A stretch of DNA of 64,000 nucleotides from Limnephilus marmoratus (GCA_917880885.1 OU862913.1:8759411-8823410), one strand, 5' to 3'; positions 22,090-33,600 are shown, counted from the stretch's first letter. Program-made: numbers and translations. The notes: a model not told the origin generated them from the letters alone.

Positions 22090-22984
22090 CTGTGATATAA
22101 TTCCAGTACAATAATAGTTATAGGTCCCAGCTATTGGTCACAATAAATTAGACCTGCAACCGAACATTAATTAATTAATACAATTTACGAGTGCTTAGAA
22201 AAGAGTTTTAAATAATTACCTTTATTTGAAAGGAAATATTTAAAGTGTTGGAGGTGATAAGACCACCCCACATTAACATTTAATATCGTAGACATAAACC
22301 TCGTACAACAAATATCAAAACGGAAAGCAGGAATATAAAAGAATAAATAGCTATCCGAGTAAGTAATAAATAATCGCATAAGATCAATGATTCTGGCAGG
22401 GAAACATTTCTGTTAAACTATCCGTTCCCGTGTTCCGTTGAGAGCCTCTTTATTTCGCTAATAGAATTCATTATATTGATCGAGAAAATATTTAAAGGAT
22501 TTTATTTAACCGATTAATTTTCATGATGATCTAAGTTATTGTTGAATAAAAAAGTAAATAAAATTTATTCGCATTACATCTCCAGTCACCTGATGTTGTT
22601 TTTGAAACTCTTAAGCGGCGGCCTCCGTTTTTCACACAATGTGGGAAGTTCATTAAATAGTTAAGTTTGCAGAGGACTAAACTCAATCGCTCCCGGCTGC
22701 ATACAAAGAACTACAAGTAGTAATGTTCAGTTGTTTGCGCGGAAATATGAAATATCTCACGGCCACTTTCACCTTTAAATGACAGAATAGAGACAGATCA
22801 GTTAAGGATTCAAGTTGATATAACTAAATGCAATGGTGGCTTAATAAATATGACCGGCAAAAATTTACTAGAACGGTTCAATATCAACTTATATTAGTTA
22901 TTTTCGTATACGTAGCCACGCAATGTGTAGAAGTGTCACATTTACTATAGGTACTTGAAATGTATGTGGTGAAACAGGATTAAT
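22090..22984. other. ZF2 5' flank
   Basis: AT-rich, non-coding. It separates ZF2 from block A and the F2 foldback arm. No promoter element can be named with confidence. Confidence 0.4.
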
Positions 22985-23390
22985 TTTTGGGGATCGATGG
23001 AAACGGTTAATACGCACTTTAAAAAAAAAAATATCTTTTGATTCACCTTAATTACATTAAAAGACAACTATTTGCATTGGGGGAAGTGGAAAATATTTCA
23101 TTTTAAATTTCGATTACGTAAAATTAAAATTAGCTTTCGTTTTGTGAGATTGTACGCCATTATGGTTTAGCTCTTCGCTGTCACGTCACTTTGGCATCAC
23201 TTTGGTATATTGGTATTCCTGATACACTTGAATGTATAACGAACGGCTAGAAGATTTTGAAGGTACCACGAAATCTGGAAAGGTAAGTACTAAATTATCG
23301 GAGTTTTGGGAATAAAATGACGGAAAAAAACATGTTTTTAATTTCGGTAATTATTTTTTATAAATAATACATTCACTTTTTTATCAAAAG

Positions 23391-23567
23391 CCGTGTTACA
23401 CAAACCTAGCGTAGCCGTTAAACTACTTGAAAACTGGGATGTTTTTCTTGCCTTGACGCGAGTAGGCGTTATAAAGGGGCACTTTCTTTTGTATCACAAA
23501 CCATGTTACACAAACCTAGCGTAGCCGCTAAACTACTTGAAAATTGGGATATTTTTTTGCCGTGACG
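23391..23567 (+). repeat. 110-bp repeat, about 1.6 copies (left of the BEL element)
   Basis: Two copies of ttacacaaacctagcgtagcc at about 23398 and 23506 with the intervening ctgggatgtttttcttgcc..ttataaaggggcactttc. The second copy stops at ccgtgacg, where the LTR begins. Confidence 0.85.
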
Positions 23568-24029
23568 CGTTAAGAATAGTTAGTGACATCTATGAGATAA
23601 ATAGTGTAATTAATTCTATTTGGCTAATTATTCTTAGTTTATTAGAAAAGTGTGCATAATAGAGACCTCTGTGGGGATTTTATAGAAGCTAGTGTTATCA
23701 GCCAACAAAATTAGGGCACGTGACCTCAGTGGATATTTGCTACTTGTATTGTTATTATTGTATTTTAAAACAGTCTGAAAGACGGTATTTTTATAGTTTT
23801 TAGTAGTATAAAAAGGGCTATACTCAAGAAATTTGTTATCTTCCATTAACCCTGACCTAGAGTATAGACGCCGTACTGCATGAGGCGGCGTCCGGGCTGA
23901 ATTTAGTTCTAAAAGTGTTGATTTCATTATTGCTCAAAAGGTGTTTGTAAATAAAACGACTCTTCAATAAAAAAGTGTTTTACAAATAAAAAGTCCACCA
24001 CCCTTGATGAGATTGAAGTGATCCTAACA
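23568..24029 (+). repeat. Left LTR of BEL/Pao-type element (462 bp)
   Basis: Direct repeat of 29055-29516, same length, about eight differences. The termini are gttaagaatagttag (first base C here, T in the right copy) and gatcctaaca, a TGTTA..TAACA inverted pair in the right copy. The tail carries aataaa signals near 23950-23990. Confidence 0.9.
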
Positions 24030-24695
24030 TGGTCCTTCTAACCGGACACAAAATTGGACTAAAAAAATAACACCAAATATAAAAAAACCAGCGGCCAAAA
24101 AACCGAAGAACAACTCCAGAGCGATCCAGTCAACAAGAAACAGAGCTAAGTGCCCATAATCCTTATGACCTACCATTTCCTGATTTTAAATCCTAAAGAA
24201 CAATCTCAATAATTAGTTTCTAAAATCAGTTTATTATCAGAATATGTTTATTGTTATCACTCATATTCAATACAATCAAAAAATGCAAGTCATAGTATAA
24301 TTAAAATAAATCACAGTTGTATTCTCAACTTGCAAGTAATGAAAAACCATTGATCAGGTTGAATTATTATTTGAATCTTTTAAACATCGACCGGCAAAAC
24401 TGTCGTCATATCGCATATGTCATTTTTTAATCCCGTTGCAAGTAAAAAACAATAGCAGTAAAGCAAAATCGGAGTATATACGTTCTTGATGTTTCTATAA
24501 TAATTATCGCCAGCGCATAGCATTACTAGACATTTATTCTGTCATTTCCTCTGAACAACAAGGTAACCATCGTATTTTTTTGCATTGTTGTTTGTCTTTT
24601 ATTTAGTATTGTCGCCATTACTTATAAACTACGGTATAGTTTGTTTTTTAATCTCTTGTTTTTGGAATTATTGTCGCGGCAGATAAGAATTTAAG

Positions 24696-26621
24696 ATGGA
24701 GAAATTAAAAGGCTTAATTAATAAACGGTCGGTTTTGAAGGGGAAATTAACAAGGTTTAGTCAGGCTCTAAATACGTTGTCAGCAAACGAGATTAATTTG
24801 AGATACGACAGAATTAAAGATTTATTAGACGAATTTGAAATAATCCAGTCCCAGATAGAAAGCATTGATGACTCAAATGAAGCGGAGAATGAAATTCAAC
24901 GTGAAACTTTCGAGAACCAGTTCTTCACAATCCTGGCAACGGCCAGGGGGGCGATGGATTCTGTGGAACAAACTAAATGTGACATTAAATTGCCCAATTT
25001 GAAGCTTCAGGAGTTCCACGGGGACCCTAGGGGTTGGAATAACTTTGTAGAAACTTTCAAGGCATTAGTTCACAATAACCAGTCGCTGAATAACATTCAG
25101 AAATACTATTATTTGCAATCGTGCTTAAAGGGTGACGCAGCCAGGATAATAGCTAATTTGGAAATATCAGAGTTAAGCTATCAAACGTCTTGGGAATTGT
25201 TGCATGAACGCTTTACTAATCTCAGAACGGCGGTACACAAACATATCCAAACATTGTTTCAGTTAAAAGAAATGAAGATGGAAGATCAGGTCGGATTACG
25301 AAAATTAATCGACGCTACCAACGTCAATCTGAAGGCATTGCAAAACCTTGCAGTTCCGGTAGAACAATGGGATGCGATAATAATTTACGTGATTTCTAAT
25401 AAATTAGATTCCAATACGAGAAAATTTTGGGAGCAATCACCCATTGAGGGAAAACTACCTACTCTAAAGGAATTTCTAAAATGTTTATCGTTACGAGCAC
25501 AAACTTTGGAATTAATGCAAACAACGGAGAAAAAGTCTTCTGTTGGGATCAAACCTCAGATAGGATTTAATAACACAAAAAAGGAATCCGTAGCATTTTT
25601 AACAGTAAAAAACGGAAAATGTATTTTTTGCGATAAAGATCACTTAGTATATTATTGTAAAAAATTCTTAAATTTAAAGGTACAGGGTCGAGTTAATGCA
25701 ATAAAAGAGAGCCAAGCATGTTATAGATGCTTGAAACCGGGTCATTTTGCTAGTGATTGCAAAATAACCTTTAAATGCAGGATATGTAACAGTGAAAAGC
25801 ACAATACGTTACTGCATAAAAAAGTATTCGAGTCGGAACCCTCGAATACAGAAACGGATACTGAAGAAGTATCTATAAATAATTACTCTGCGGTGGGCAG
25901 AGCGAAAAAAATTGTGTTGTTGTCTACAGCGATGGTTGGCATCACTGGAGCAGACAACAATATATATACAGCCCGGGTCCCGATCGACCAGGGATCCCAA
26001 GCTTCCTTCCTGAGGGAAGGTTTTGCAAAACGATTAAATTTGGAATTTAATCAAGTAAACAATACGGTATCGGGAATTCACAATAATGTCACCCATATAA
26101 AAAAAAGTATGTCGGTAGAATTGAATTCTTTGAAATCGGATTATAAAAAAGACATCTCATGCTTAATTTTACAGGACATAACCTCAAACATACCACAAAC
26201 CAATATACCTAGGAGCGAGTTCAAACTGCCTTCTGGATTGGAACTAGCCGACCCAAAATTCAACGTATCAGCACCAATTGACATGCTCTTGGGGGCTGAA
26301 GTGTTTTGGGATATCTTGACGAATGATAAGATGAAGGTCTCCGCCGGCATAACCATGCAGCGCACACAGCTGGGTTGGATTGTGTGCGGATCAGTAGAAC
26401 CCCGTCCCGAAATAAGGCCTGTATCCGTTTTTTGTAGTGTATCTGTAGGTAGAGAATGTCATCCGCATGCTAGCCGTGTGCTGAGCAAGGTAATTTCTAC
26501 AAAACCTTCGGGTTTTGCAGAAAATGCTGGCGGGCCAAGCTTCAATACATCCCGTGCAAACGAGCTGGTAATTAAAACAGCGTGTAGAAGCAACTCGGCG
26601 CAAAGAGGCGCTAAAAATTAA
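24696..26621 (+). CDS. BEL/Pao Gag-protease polyprotein
   Basis: 641 aa. Residues 1-70 are charged and helical. Residues 97-270 match the Pao/BEL gag core (KLPNLKLQEFHGDPRGWNNF, YYLQSCLKGDAARIIANLEI). Residues 305-375 contain three zinc-knuckle-like motifs (CIFCDKDHLVYYC, CYRCLKPGHFASDC, CRICNSEKHNTLLH). Residues 400-580 form the retroviral-like aspartic protease found in this family. The active-site stretch reads IDQGSQASF, with Gln in the second position of the usual D-S/T-G. The conserved end motif TQLGWIVCGSV is present. The ORF then has a short unrelated tail and stops. In complete elements this product assembles particles and the polyprotein continues into reverse transcriptase. Here it ends in TAA, six bases before a second ORF in the same frame. 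Confidence 0.88.
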   Translation: MEKLKGLINKRSVLKGKLTRFSQALNTLSANEINLRYDRIKDLLDEFEIIQSQIESIDDSNEAENEIQRETFENQFFTILATARGAMDSVEQTKCDIKLPNLKLQEFHGDPRGWNNFVETFKALVHNNQSLNNIQKYYYLQSCLKGDAARIIANLEISELSYQTSWELLHERFTNLRTAVHKHIQTLFQLKEMKMEDQVGLRKLIDATNVNLKALQNLAVPVEQWDAIIIYVISNKLDSNTRKFWEQSPIEGKLPTLKEFLKCLSLRAQTLELMQTTEKKSSVGIKPQIGFNNTKKESVAFLTVKNGKCIFCDKDHLVYYCKKFLNLKVQGRVNAIKESQACYRCLKPGHFASDCKITFKCRICNSEKHNTLLHKKVFESEPSNTETDTEEVSINNYSAVGRAKKIVLLSTAMVGITGADNNIYTARVPIDQGSQASFLREGFAKRLNLEFNQVNNTVSGIHNNVTHIKKSMSVELNSLKSDYKKDISCLILQDITSNIPQTNIPRSEFKLPSGLELADPKFNVSAPIDMLLGAEVFWDILTNDKMKVSAGITMQRTQLGWIVCGSVEPRPEIRPVSVFCSVSVGRECHPHASRVLSKVISTKPSGFAENAGGPSFNTSRANELVIKTACRSNSAQRGAKN

Positions 26622-26627
26622 AACAAC

Positions 26628-27092
26628 ATGTCAGGTTCCGACACAATAAACAAGGTTCCGACAAAAAAGTTGTCGGACTCAACTATACGGGGACATGAAT
26701 CGACTGGGTTGGTTAAAAAAAGGGCCAGCAGTTGTACCCCTCCAAAAATTTCGGCTTCAGACCCACCGGGGGTCAAATGTAAATTTAAATCGAAAATAAC
26801 GAATAAATTATCGCAAGTTTTAAACAACTGTAGGAAATTTAAATTTAAAAATAAAGTCCTTAGGAATTTGAATAATGTTGACCGAGATTCAACTTTGAAA
26901 AGTGTATTGACACTTACAAAAAATAATATTGCTGTCCGCAAAAACAAATGTTTAAAAAAACCGAATAATAACTCGTTAGGTATAAATGAACCGGAACACT
27001 TTGTGAATACACCAAATCGGCCAGCAAGGCTTAACGTGAGGAAAATAATTGCACATCAACGTAATTTTAAATATAAACCAATGTTCTACTAG
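26628..27092 (+). CDS. Basic 154-aa ORF following Gag-protease, unknown function
   Basis: Starts MSGSDTINKVPTKKLSDSTI and ends NVRKIIAHQRNFKYKPMFY. It is very rich in Lys, Arg, Asn and Ser (for example CKFKSKITNKLSQVLNNCRK). It shares the reading frame of the upstream gag-protease and is separated only by one TAA and two codons, so read-through or re-initiation is possible. It does not resemble a reverse transcriptase, where pol would start. I do not recognise a family. A nucleic-acid-binding role would be a guess from charge. Confidence 0.55.
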   Translation: MSGSDTINKVPTKKLSDSTIRGHESTGLVKKRASSCTPPKISASDPPGVKCKFKSKITNKLSQVLNNCRKFKFKNKVLRNLNNVDRDSTLKSVLTLTKNNIAVRKNKCLKKPNNNSLGINEPEHFVNTPNRPARLNVRKIIAHQRNFKYKPMFY

Positions 27093-27099
27093 TAGAAAT

Positions 27100-28000
27100 C
27101 GAGTTGAATTCCAATTTATTGACAATTTATTTATATTTCATCAAAAACTTATTTAAATTTTCATCTTTTAATCTTAATTTTCAATTTAACTTAACTTATT
27201 TAAAAATTAAATTCAACTTAATTTATATAAAATGGTTCTACTAGCTGAACCTAAAATTATAGGCTATGTTTAAAAATGTTAAAAAGATAATTGTTATTAA
27301 AATATATTCACGATTTGGATTGCTGCTACTTTCCAGCGGATAATAAGACCTATCATGATGAAATAGGTATTAATAATTGAAGACAACACTCGGTGAAATC
27401 AGTTTTTTTTAATTGTATTTTTATTGTTTATTTTTGTTTACAAATGACGCACTGTATCTAGTGTTTACCAAAAAAAAAGTATAAAATTATAAATGGTTCG
27501 CTACACATAAAGGTGTAAGCTCTCGGAAAAAAATTTCTGACAATGGAATTAAAAAATAAACTGACTCGAGGAGCCCTTTAACAGTTTGAAGGAAAATGTT
27601 GAAAAGGTTCAAAAATTTAGGAAATTGTTATGAGTTATATTGTTTATTATATAAAAGTATAATTTTATGCTTATTATAAAAGTGTAATTTTATTTTATTA
27701 TATAAAAATATAATTGTGTGGGATGCGTTAGGAAAGATTAGGTTTGTTTTTTAAACACTTAATACCGGTATCCAATGATCCTATTAATCGAACCTTCTCA
27801 TTCCTTACCCTCTCCTTGGACACTTACTCGGTATGCTTCAAAAAGATGAATGGGAGACTCTGATGAATTGACTGAATCAATATAAATTCAGAGCTAATAC
27901 AATTTTTTTTTTGGTCCAGGTGAAAAAAAGGATTACCCCGGTGAACTTCAGAGATGAAATAAATGGCAAACCAGTAATCAGAGGTCTTTACAGAAGGATG
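27100..28000. other. BEL element non-coding interior
   Basis: AT-rich. Includes repeated taaaagtataatttta-like text at 27645-27715. The stretch from about 27890 leads into the integrase-tail relic. Confidence 0.5.
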
Positions 28001-28009
28001 ACTTGACAA

Positions 28010-28300
28010 TCTTAAAGGAAGACAATCTGCCGCCTGCATTGTGGCGGATGGCTCACGTTCTATCCTCTCATCTTGGATCTGATGGCATTGTGAGGGTGGT
28101 CACCCTCAGGACTTCACAAGGAACTTTCGGGCTTCCAATAACCAAAATTTGTTTACCCCTGAAGGAGTAATCTACTAACTACTGTATAGAAGATGGCCCG
28201 CGTTCTATCCTCTCTTCCTGGAGCTGATGGAACGGTGAGAGTAACCACTCTAAAACTTCAAGGGACATTCGTGCGGCTTACAATAAAATATGTTTGTTGC
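28010..28300 (+). pseudogene. BEL/Pao integrase C-terminal (DUF5641-like) relic, duplicated
   Basis: Bases 28022-28168 read LPPALWRMAHVLSSHLGSDG, then VRVVTLRTSQGTFGLPITKI, the tail motif of BEL/Pao pol (W-x-hydrophobic-G-R-V..G-x-D-G-xxRVVTVKT..RPVTKLC). Bases 28192-28290 hold a second, diverged copy (MARVLSSLPGADGTVRVTTL) in another frame. These are the last traces of the missing pol gene. Confidence 0.75.
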
Positions 28301-28795
28301 TCCTGGATGGCGATCTGGAACCGGCCAGATGAACCCGCACCCATAAGAAGAAGAAGGAAGCTCCCCTAAATTAAAGAAAAAAGTTACTGCAAAAATGGAA
28401 GAAACATGATGGCTCAACACGGCAATCTTGGGATTTGCAATGCGCTCCTTGGTCTCTACCTTTGACCAGCTAGATGATTCTCCCCTCTCCCCAATGATGA
28501 AAAGGAAAATGGGAAGCCCACGGTGCAGCATCTCATGAATGGATCAAGCAGATGACTAATCTAGGACCTCAAGACTTGAGTGTTTGTGTTGTTAAGAGTC
28601 GTTATTATGAAATTATTATTTGTATGTTATTTTTGTTGAATAATTTATAAGTGTTCAATTTTATTAATAAGTTTATTTTAGGTGCAGTTTATCAATTCTA
28701 CGATATTTTTATCTATGAATTTATTTTTGTTGTTTTTTCTTGATAATGTGGAGTATTCTTTAATTATAGTGTCAGTATTAGCATTTATTTAGTAG

Positions 28796-28827
<32 letters not shown>

Positions 28828-29054
28828 GTAGAAAATGTTAAATGTCAATGTAAATGTTAAGGTAAATGTGGAATGCTTAAGTAGTGCTCTACATTATACA
28901 TAATGAATTATTTAGCTTTGAGATTAGTTCTATATTTTTTCAGTTCATATATTTTGTTTATTAATCTGTCTGAATATTATGTTTAAATTTACCATTAGGG
29001 TTAGATTTAGAAATGGTTTAATTTTATTTAAAATTAACCCCTTTCCCGGGGGTC
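28300..29054. other. BEL element 3' non-coding region with poly-A run
   Basis: No ORF. An uninterrupted run of about 28 A starts at 28799. The last bases before the right LTR are C/G-rich (cctttcccgggggtc), a candidate polypurine region. Confidence 0.5.
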
Positions 29055-29516
29055 TGTTAAGAATAGTTAGTGACATCTATGAGATAAATAGTGTAATTAA
29101 TTCTATTTGGCTAATTATTCTTAGTTTATTAGAAAAGTGTGCATATTAGAGACCTCTGTGGGGATTTTATAGAAGCTAGTGTTATCAGCCAACAAAATTA
29201 GGGCACGTGACGTCAGTGGATATTTGCTACTTGTATTGTTATTATTGTATTTTAAAACAGTCTGAAAGACGGTATTTTTATAGTTTTTAGTAGTATAAAA
29301 AGGGCTATACTCAAGAAATTTGTTCTCTTCCATTAACCCTGACCTAGAGTATAGACGCCGTACCGCATGAGGCGGGGTCTGGGCTGAATTTAGTTCTAAA
29401 AGTGTTGATTTCATTATTGCTCAAAAAGTGTTTGTAAATAAAACGACTCTTCAATAAAAAAGTGTTTTACAAATAAAAAGTCCACCACCCTTGATGAGAT
29501 TGAAGTGATCCTAACA
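29055..29516 (+). repeat. Right LTR of BEL/Pao-type element (462 bp)
   Basis: Same length and about 98% identical to 23568-24029. Starts TGTTAAG and ends CTAACA. Confidence 0.9.
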
Positions 29517-30110
29517 AAGGGGGCACTTTCTTTTCTATCACAAACCATGTTACACAAACCTAGCGTAGCCGCTAAACTACTTGCAAACTGGGATGTTTTT
29601 TTGCCGTGACGCGAGTAGGCGCTACGAAGGGGGCACTTTCTTTTCTATTACAAACCATGTTACACAAACCTAGCGTAGCCGCTAAACAACTTGAAAACTG
29701 GGATGTTTTTTTGCCGTGACGCGAGTAGGCGCTACGAAGGGGGCACTTTCTTTTCTATCACAAACCATGTTACACAAACCTAGCGTAGCCGCTAAACTAC
29801 TTGAAAACTGGGATGTTTTTTTGCCGTGACGCGAGTAGGCGCTACGAAGGGGGCACTTTCTTTTCTATCACAAACCATGTTACACAAACCTAGCGTAGCC
29901 GCTAAACTACTTGAAAACTGGGATGTTTTTTTGCCGTGACGCGAGTAGGCGCTACGAAGGGGCCACTTTCTTTTCTATCACAAACCATGTTACACAAACC
30001 TAGCTTAGCCGCTAAACTACTTGAAAACTGGGATGTTTTTTTGCCGTGACGCGAGTAGGCGTTATAAAGGGGCACTTTCTTTTGTATCACAAACCATATC
30101 ACATAAAATT
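29517..30110 (+). repeat. Tandem repeat, 110-bp unit, about 5.4 copies
   Basis: gggcactttc occurs at 29521, 29631, 29741 and 29851, with variants at 29961 and 30070. The period is exactly 110 bp with very few differences between inner copies. Each unit contains gttacacaaacctagcgtagccgctaaac and gccgtgacgcgagtaggcgctacgaagg. The last copy decays into unique sequence. Confidence 0.95.
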
Positions 30111-30600
30111 AGCGTACGTAGCCGCTAAACATCGCAGAAATAGTTGATTTATAAAAATATAATTTTAAAGTAAAAAAAAATTTAAGCTAATAAATTTTAA
30201 TCAACGCACGCAATACATGTGTATTAGGTAAGTACCTACTAATTAGGCGGAATTTCAGTTTTATAACATTAAAAAACTCCCGCGCGATTTTGACTCTAGC
30301 CGTTGTTTTACGAGCCGAATTCCCATGAAGTCTGCTACGATTTGCTCTAGCATCTTTTCGTACAGTAACAAGAATACCAACATTACAAAAAAATGACCTT
30401 TGAAAATAATGTTTGAAAATGGACGGTCTCGTTTCACAGAATGAAAGCTAATTTTAATTTTACGTAATCGAAATTTAGAATGAAATATTTTCCACTTCCC
30501 CCAATGCAAATAGTTGTCTTTTAATGTAATTAAGGTGAATCAAAAGATATTTTCAAAAAAAGTGCGTATTAACCGTTTCCAACGATCCCCAAAATTTACC

Positions 30601-33600
30601 GAAACAGGTTGGTTCCATTGTCATCTGAGTGGTAGATACTTTCAGTATCACCCTGCTTTCATTCAGAATCGAGAAATAAGAAGTAGGGTAAGGATTTAAT
30701 AATCATACCAATCGCATGGTTGGCATTTTTGAAAGCGACCGTAAATCTACTTGTCTGTCGCGTGTTAACCTGGTTGGTCCAGGGTAGATCAATGTAATAT
30801 ATCGCCAAAGTTACAAAATGTGATACCTACATTCTTATAATAAACACGCACCAATTAAGGGGCTCAGTTCTCACTTTGTCAATATAACATGAACCTACTT
30901 ACGTACAAGGCGAAGCGCGGCGGTCAATACCAATGTGTTGAAGAAACGTCACTAGAAAAGTAGAAGTGCAAGAATGTGAATAACTTCGGGATAGAAATGT
31001 GATGGTCACTGAAGGGATATAAAACTGTGTAAATGGAACGCAAATATTGTGCACTTAAAACAATGTTACTTCGAAAAGCAGAGCAAAAGAGGTATCGTAC
31101 AAAAATATGAACGTCACAAGGTTCAATGTCATTTCCATAGACAAAGAACTATTGACGAAAAAAATCATACAAGGCAGTTCTTTATTTTGATACATATAAT
31201 CATGTTTTATTGAATACTCGGAGAAATGCAATACGACGCAGGCAACCGGAATTTTTTATTGATATTTGATATTTTACTTTTTTTAAGAAAAGAAACAAAA
31301 TTCGAGTAGGTATATGAATGCACAAATATTTCTGATACCGATATTACAAGTACAATAAGGATAGAAAAATAATAAAACTACAACAGGAGTATTCCTATTA
31401 TGTAGAAAAATAATACAATACTTACTACACTAGTATTATAGTTAGAGTTTGTAATCCTGATTTTAAAATATCCACAGAACAATACTTATTAGCAAAGCTG
31501 TAAAGTCGCTGTATGGACAAATTAGAGAAAAGTTAGAACGCTTGCTATTTTGAAACAAAAATGAAACTTCTAACGAGAAACTTGAAAGTCAGTATAAAAA
31601 TAAGTGGGGAAAAGTTTTACATTCTTTCAATATATCATAATAATGAAATTCCACCACAATTTGTCAGTATAAAAAATATAAATACACATTAGAAAATAAC
31701 GTCCGTGAAATGAAAATGTACTTCAAGAAGTAAGTAGGTATATAAAAGTCATATTGACATTGAATTTCCTCGGTTAGCTGAGTTTAATATTGGAAAATAG
31801 ATTCCCGAATTTGTTATTGGTGTGTAGGTCGCGTTGGATGACATGAAGGTGTGCATTAGAGCAAGATTTATCTAAAATGTAGCTGAACGGTTGCTCGGTT
31901 GGATTTGGAACAATGGCAGTGGAGTTGCAAGCAATATGAATAGCTCAATTAATGCACGGGTACAAAATGCCATCATTAGAACTTACCAGTAACTATCAAA
32001 AGCGGTGGGTAGATTGATTTCAGTGCGTGGGGTGGACAGTGTAAGGGATATAATTATGAAGAAATAGAGTTTGGAAACAAAACGATAAGTTTCGTCGGTA
32101 CTGAAATAACGTGTCAGATATAGTAAGGTTATGCATAGATACTAATTCATACATAGAGTAAAAATTTTTAAAAATTTCTCTTCTTAGTGGGTACCTACTG
32201 ACACATACTAATGTTCATCGTGGATGTAATTTTATTCATTTTAACTCATAGGGAGCTACGAACAAACTAAAAGTAAAACAAATTAAACAATCACTTAGTT
32301 TCAACCATTTTGATAACTGTTATAACATCTTAAAAAAAAAAACAATATATTGCGTAAGCAAGCTAAAACTAAATTAATTACAAAACAGGCGAAAATATCT
32401 TCATACCAGCGATGGGCACTACCAATATATCATCGGTGATTTACTCGATCATTTTTATTAGCTATCATATCACACGGAGTCATAGCTACACTCATTTGCA
32501 CATGCATTATTGAAATTGTAATTTTCGCAACGGCAACACTGAACATAAACATCAAACAGCATTCCAGTCTCGTAAATCCGAGAGTGATGTATTAATGTCG
32601 GCCTCATTTACTTTCTCGCCCCCCCACACTGACACCGCATTGTTGCACCGCCTTACTAATAGTAACATCCTTTAAACAATAATAATTGTGTTAAATTTAT
32701 ATTATTTAAAATTGTTTCAATAACCAGTACATTTTTATATCAAAGTTTTTATAGTTCAAGTGCATCTACTTTTATGGTGAAGTTTCTTCAACAATCGCGG
32801 CTCTTCACCTTGTAGTGAGTAGGTTCTTGTTATATTGACTAATTAACAACTAAGCTCCTCATTTGTGCTTTTTCATTGTAAAAATATATCGTTTAACACT
32901 TAATTGATCAGTTTTTATAGTGTTGGCATTATAACACATTGAGTTACCCGACACCAACCAGATTAACAGATTACACATGAGTTTAGGTGCGTGAGTTTGT
33001 TCGTTGTTAATTCCGACTGCTGTTAAATATAAAAACTAAGCGATTAGTTAGTTTATCTTCTCTTGACCTTAAGTGAAATAATTAAGTCGATTCCTTTTTA
33101 GTAAATTTCATTATTACATCATCTGTTGTCTTATAATTACACTTAAAATCATAATAGACCTTTAAAAGTGCGTTTTATTTGTCGTCCTAAAATTCACTAA
33201 CCAAAATTGTTATTTCCAATATAACTATCAACTTATACCTACTTAATGTTTCAATCCACTCAAAACTACACTAACGTCAAATTGACAATTCTGAACGAGA
33301 AAGACTAACTTTATCGGAAAAATATCTTTTAACTATAATTTCTGTAGGTCCCAATTATGAAGCACGTGTTATTTGTTTCGGCCAAGTCCATAGATGAGCG
33401 GTAGTTCTTTCGTCGTTTCATTGATGCAAGTGTCAGTTTATTGCTGAATAATAAATTGATAATTTCGTAAAAAAATACCTCAAGGGCGCTCTTCTCGCTA
33501 AGGTTTAGTATCATTTTAATTTCTTAAGAAACATTTTAATTCTGAATTGTGATATTTTTGTTGTGCGCCTACACTGTGTGCAGTTGAACAAATTGGTCTG

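Larger units (their letters stand above)
23568..29516 (+). mobile_element. Non-autonomous BEL/Pao LTR retrotransposon (gag-protease only)
   Basis: Two 462-bp LTRs (about 98% identical by eye) flank a 5-kb interior. A primer-binding-site candidate (tggtccttctaaccgg) starts right after the left LTR at 24030. A G-rich tract (cccgggggtc) precedes the right LTR. The interior has an intact gag-protease ORF (24696-26621), a second ORF in the same frame (26628-27092), and relics of the integrase C-terminal tail (about 28010-28300). Reverse transcriptase, RNase H and integrase core are absent. It is inserted in the 110-bp array of F2. Flanks differ (gacg on the left, aagggg on the right), so no target duplication is visible. 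Confidence 0.85.
22985..30600. mobile_element. Foldback-like element F2, interrupted by a BEL/Pao element
   Basis: Inverted arms: 22985-23145 reads ttttggggatcg.tggaaacggttaatacgcac..gggggaagtggaaaatatttc..ttacgtaaaattaaaattagctttc, and 30600-30435 gives nearly the same sequence on the minus strand (about 160 bases). Between the arms is a 110-bp-unit tandem array split in two (23391-23567 and 29517-30110) by the LTR element 23568-29516. Without that insertion the unit would be about 1.7 kb with seven repeats, the same layout as F1. Outer ends are not defined by a target duplication. An alternative is an inverted duplication of a ZF upstream region. Confidence 0.6.

Noticed and set aside
23634..23927. 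97-aa minus-strand ORF, repeated at 29121-29414
   Set aside because: Both lie inside the LTRs, antisense to the element. The duplication simply reflects the LTR pair.
29517..30110. CRISPR-like array
   Set aside because: The 110-bp period has no short conserved repeat separated by unique spacers. Whole units are conserved, and the sequence is eukaryotic and lies in a foldback element.
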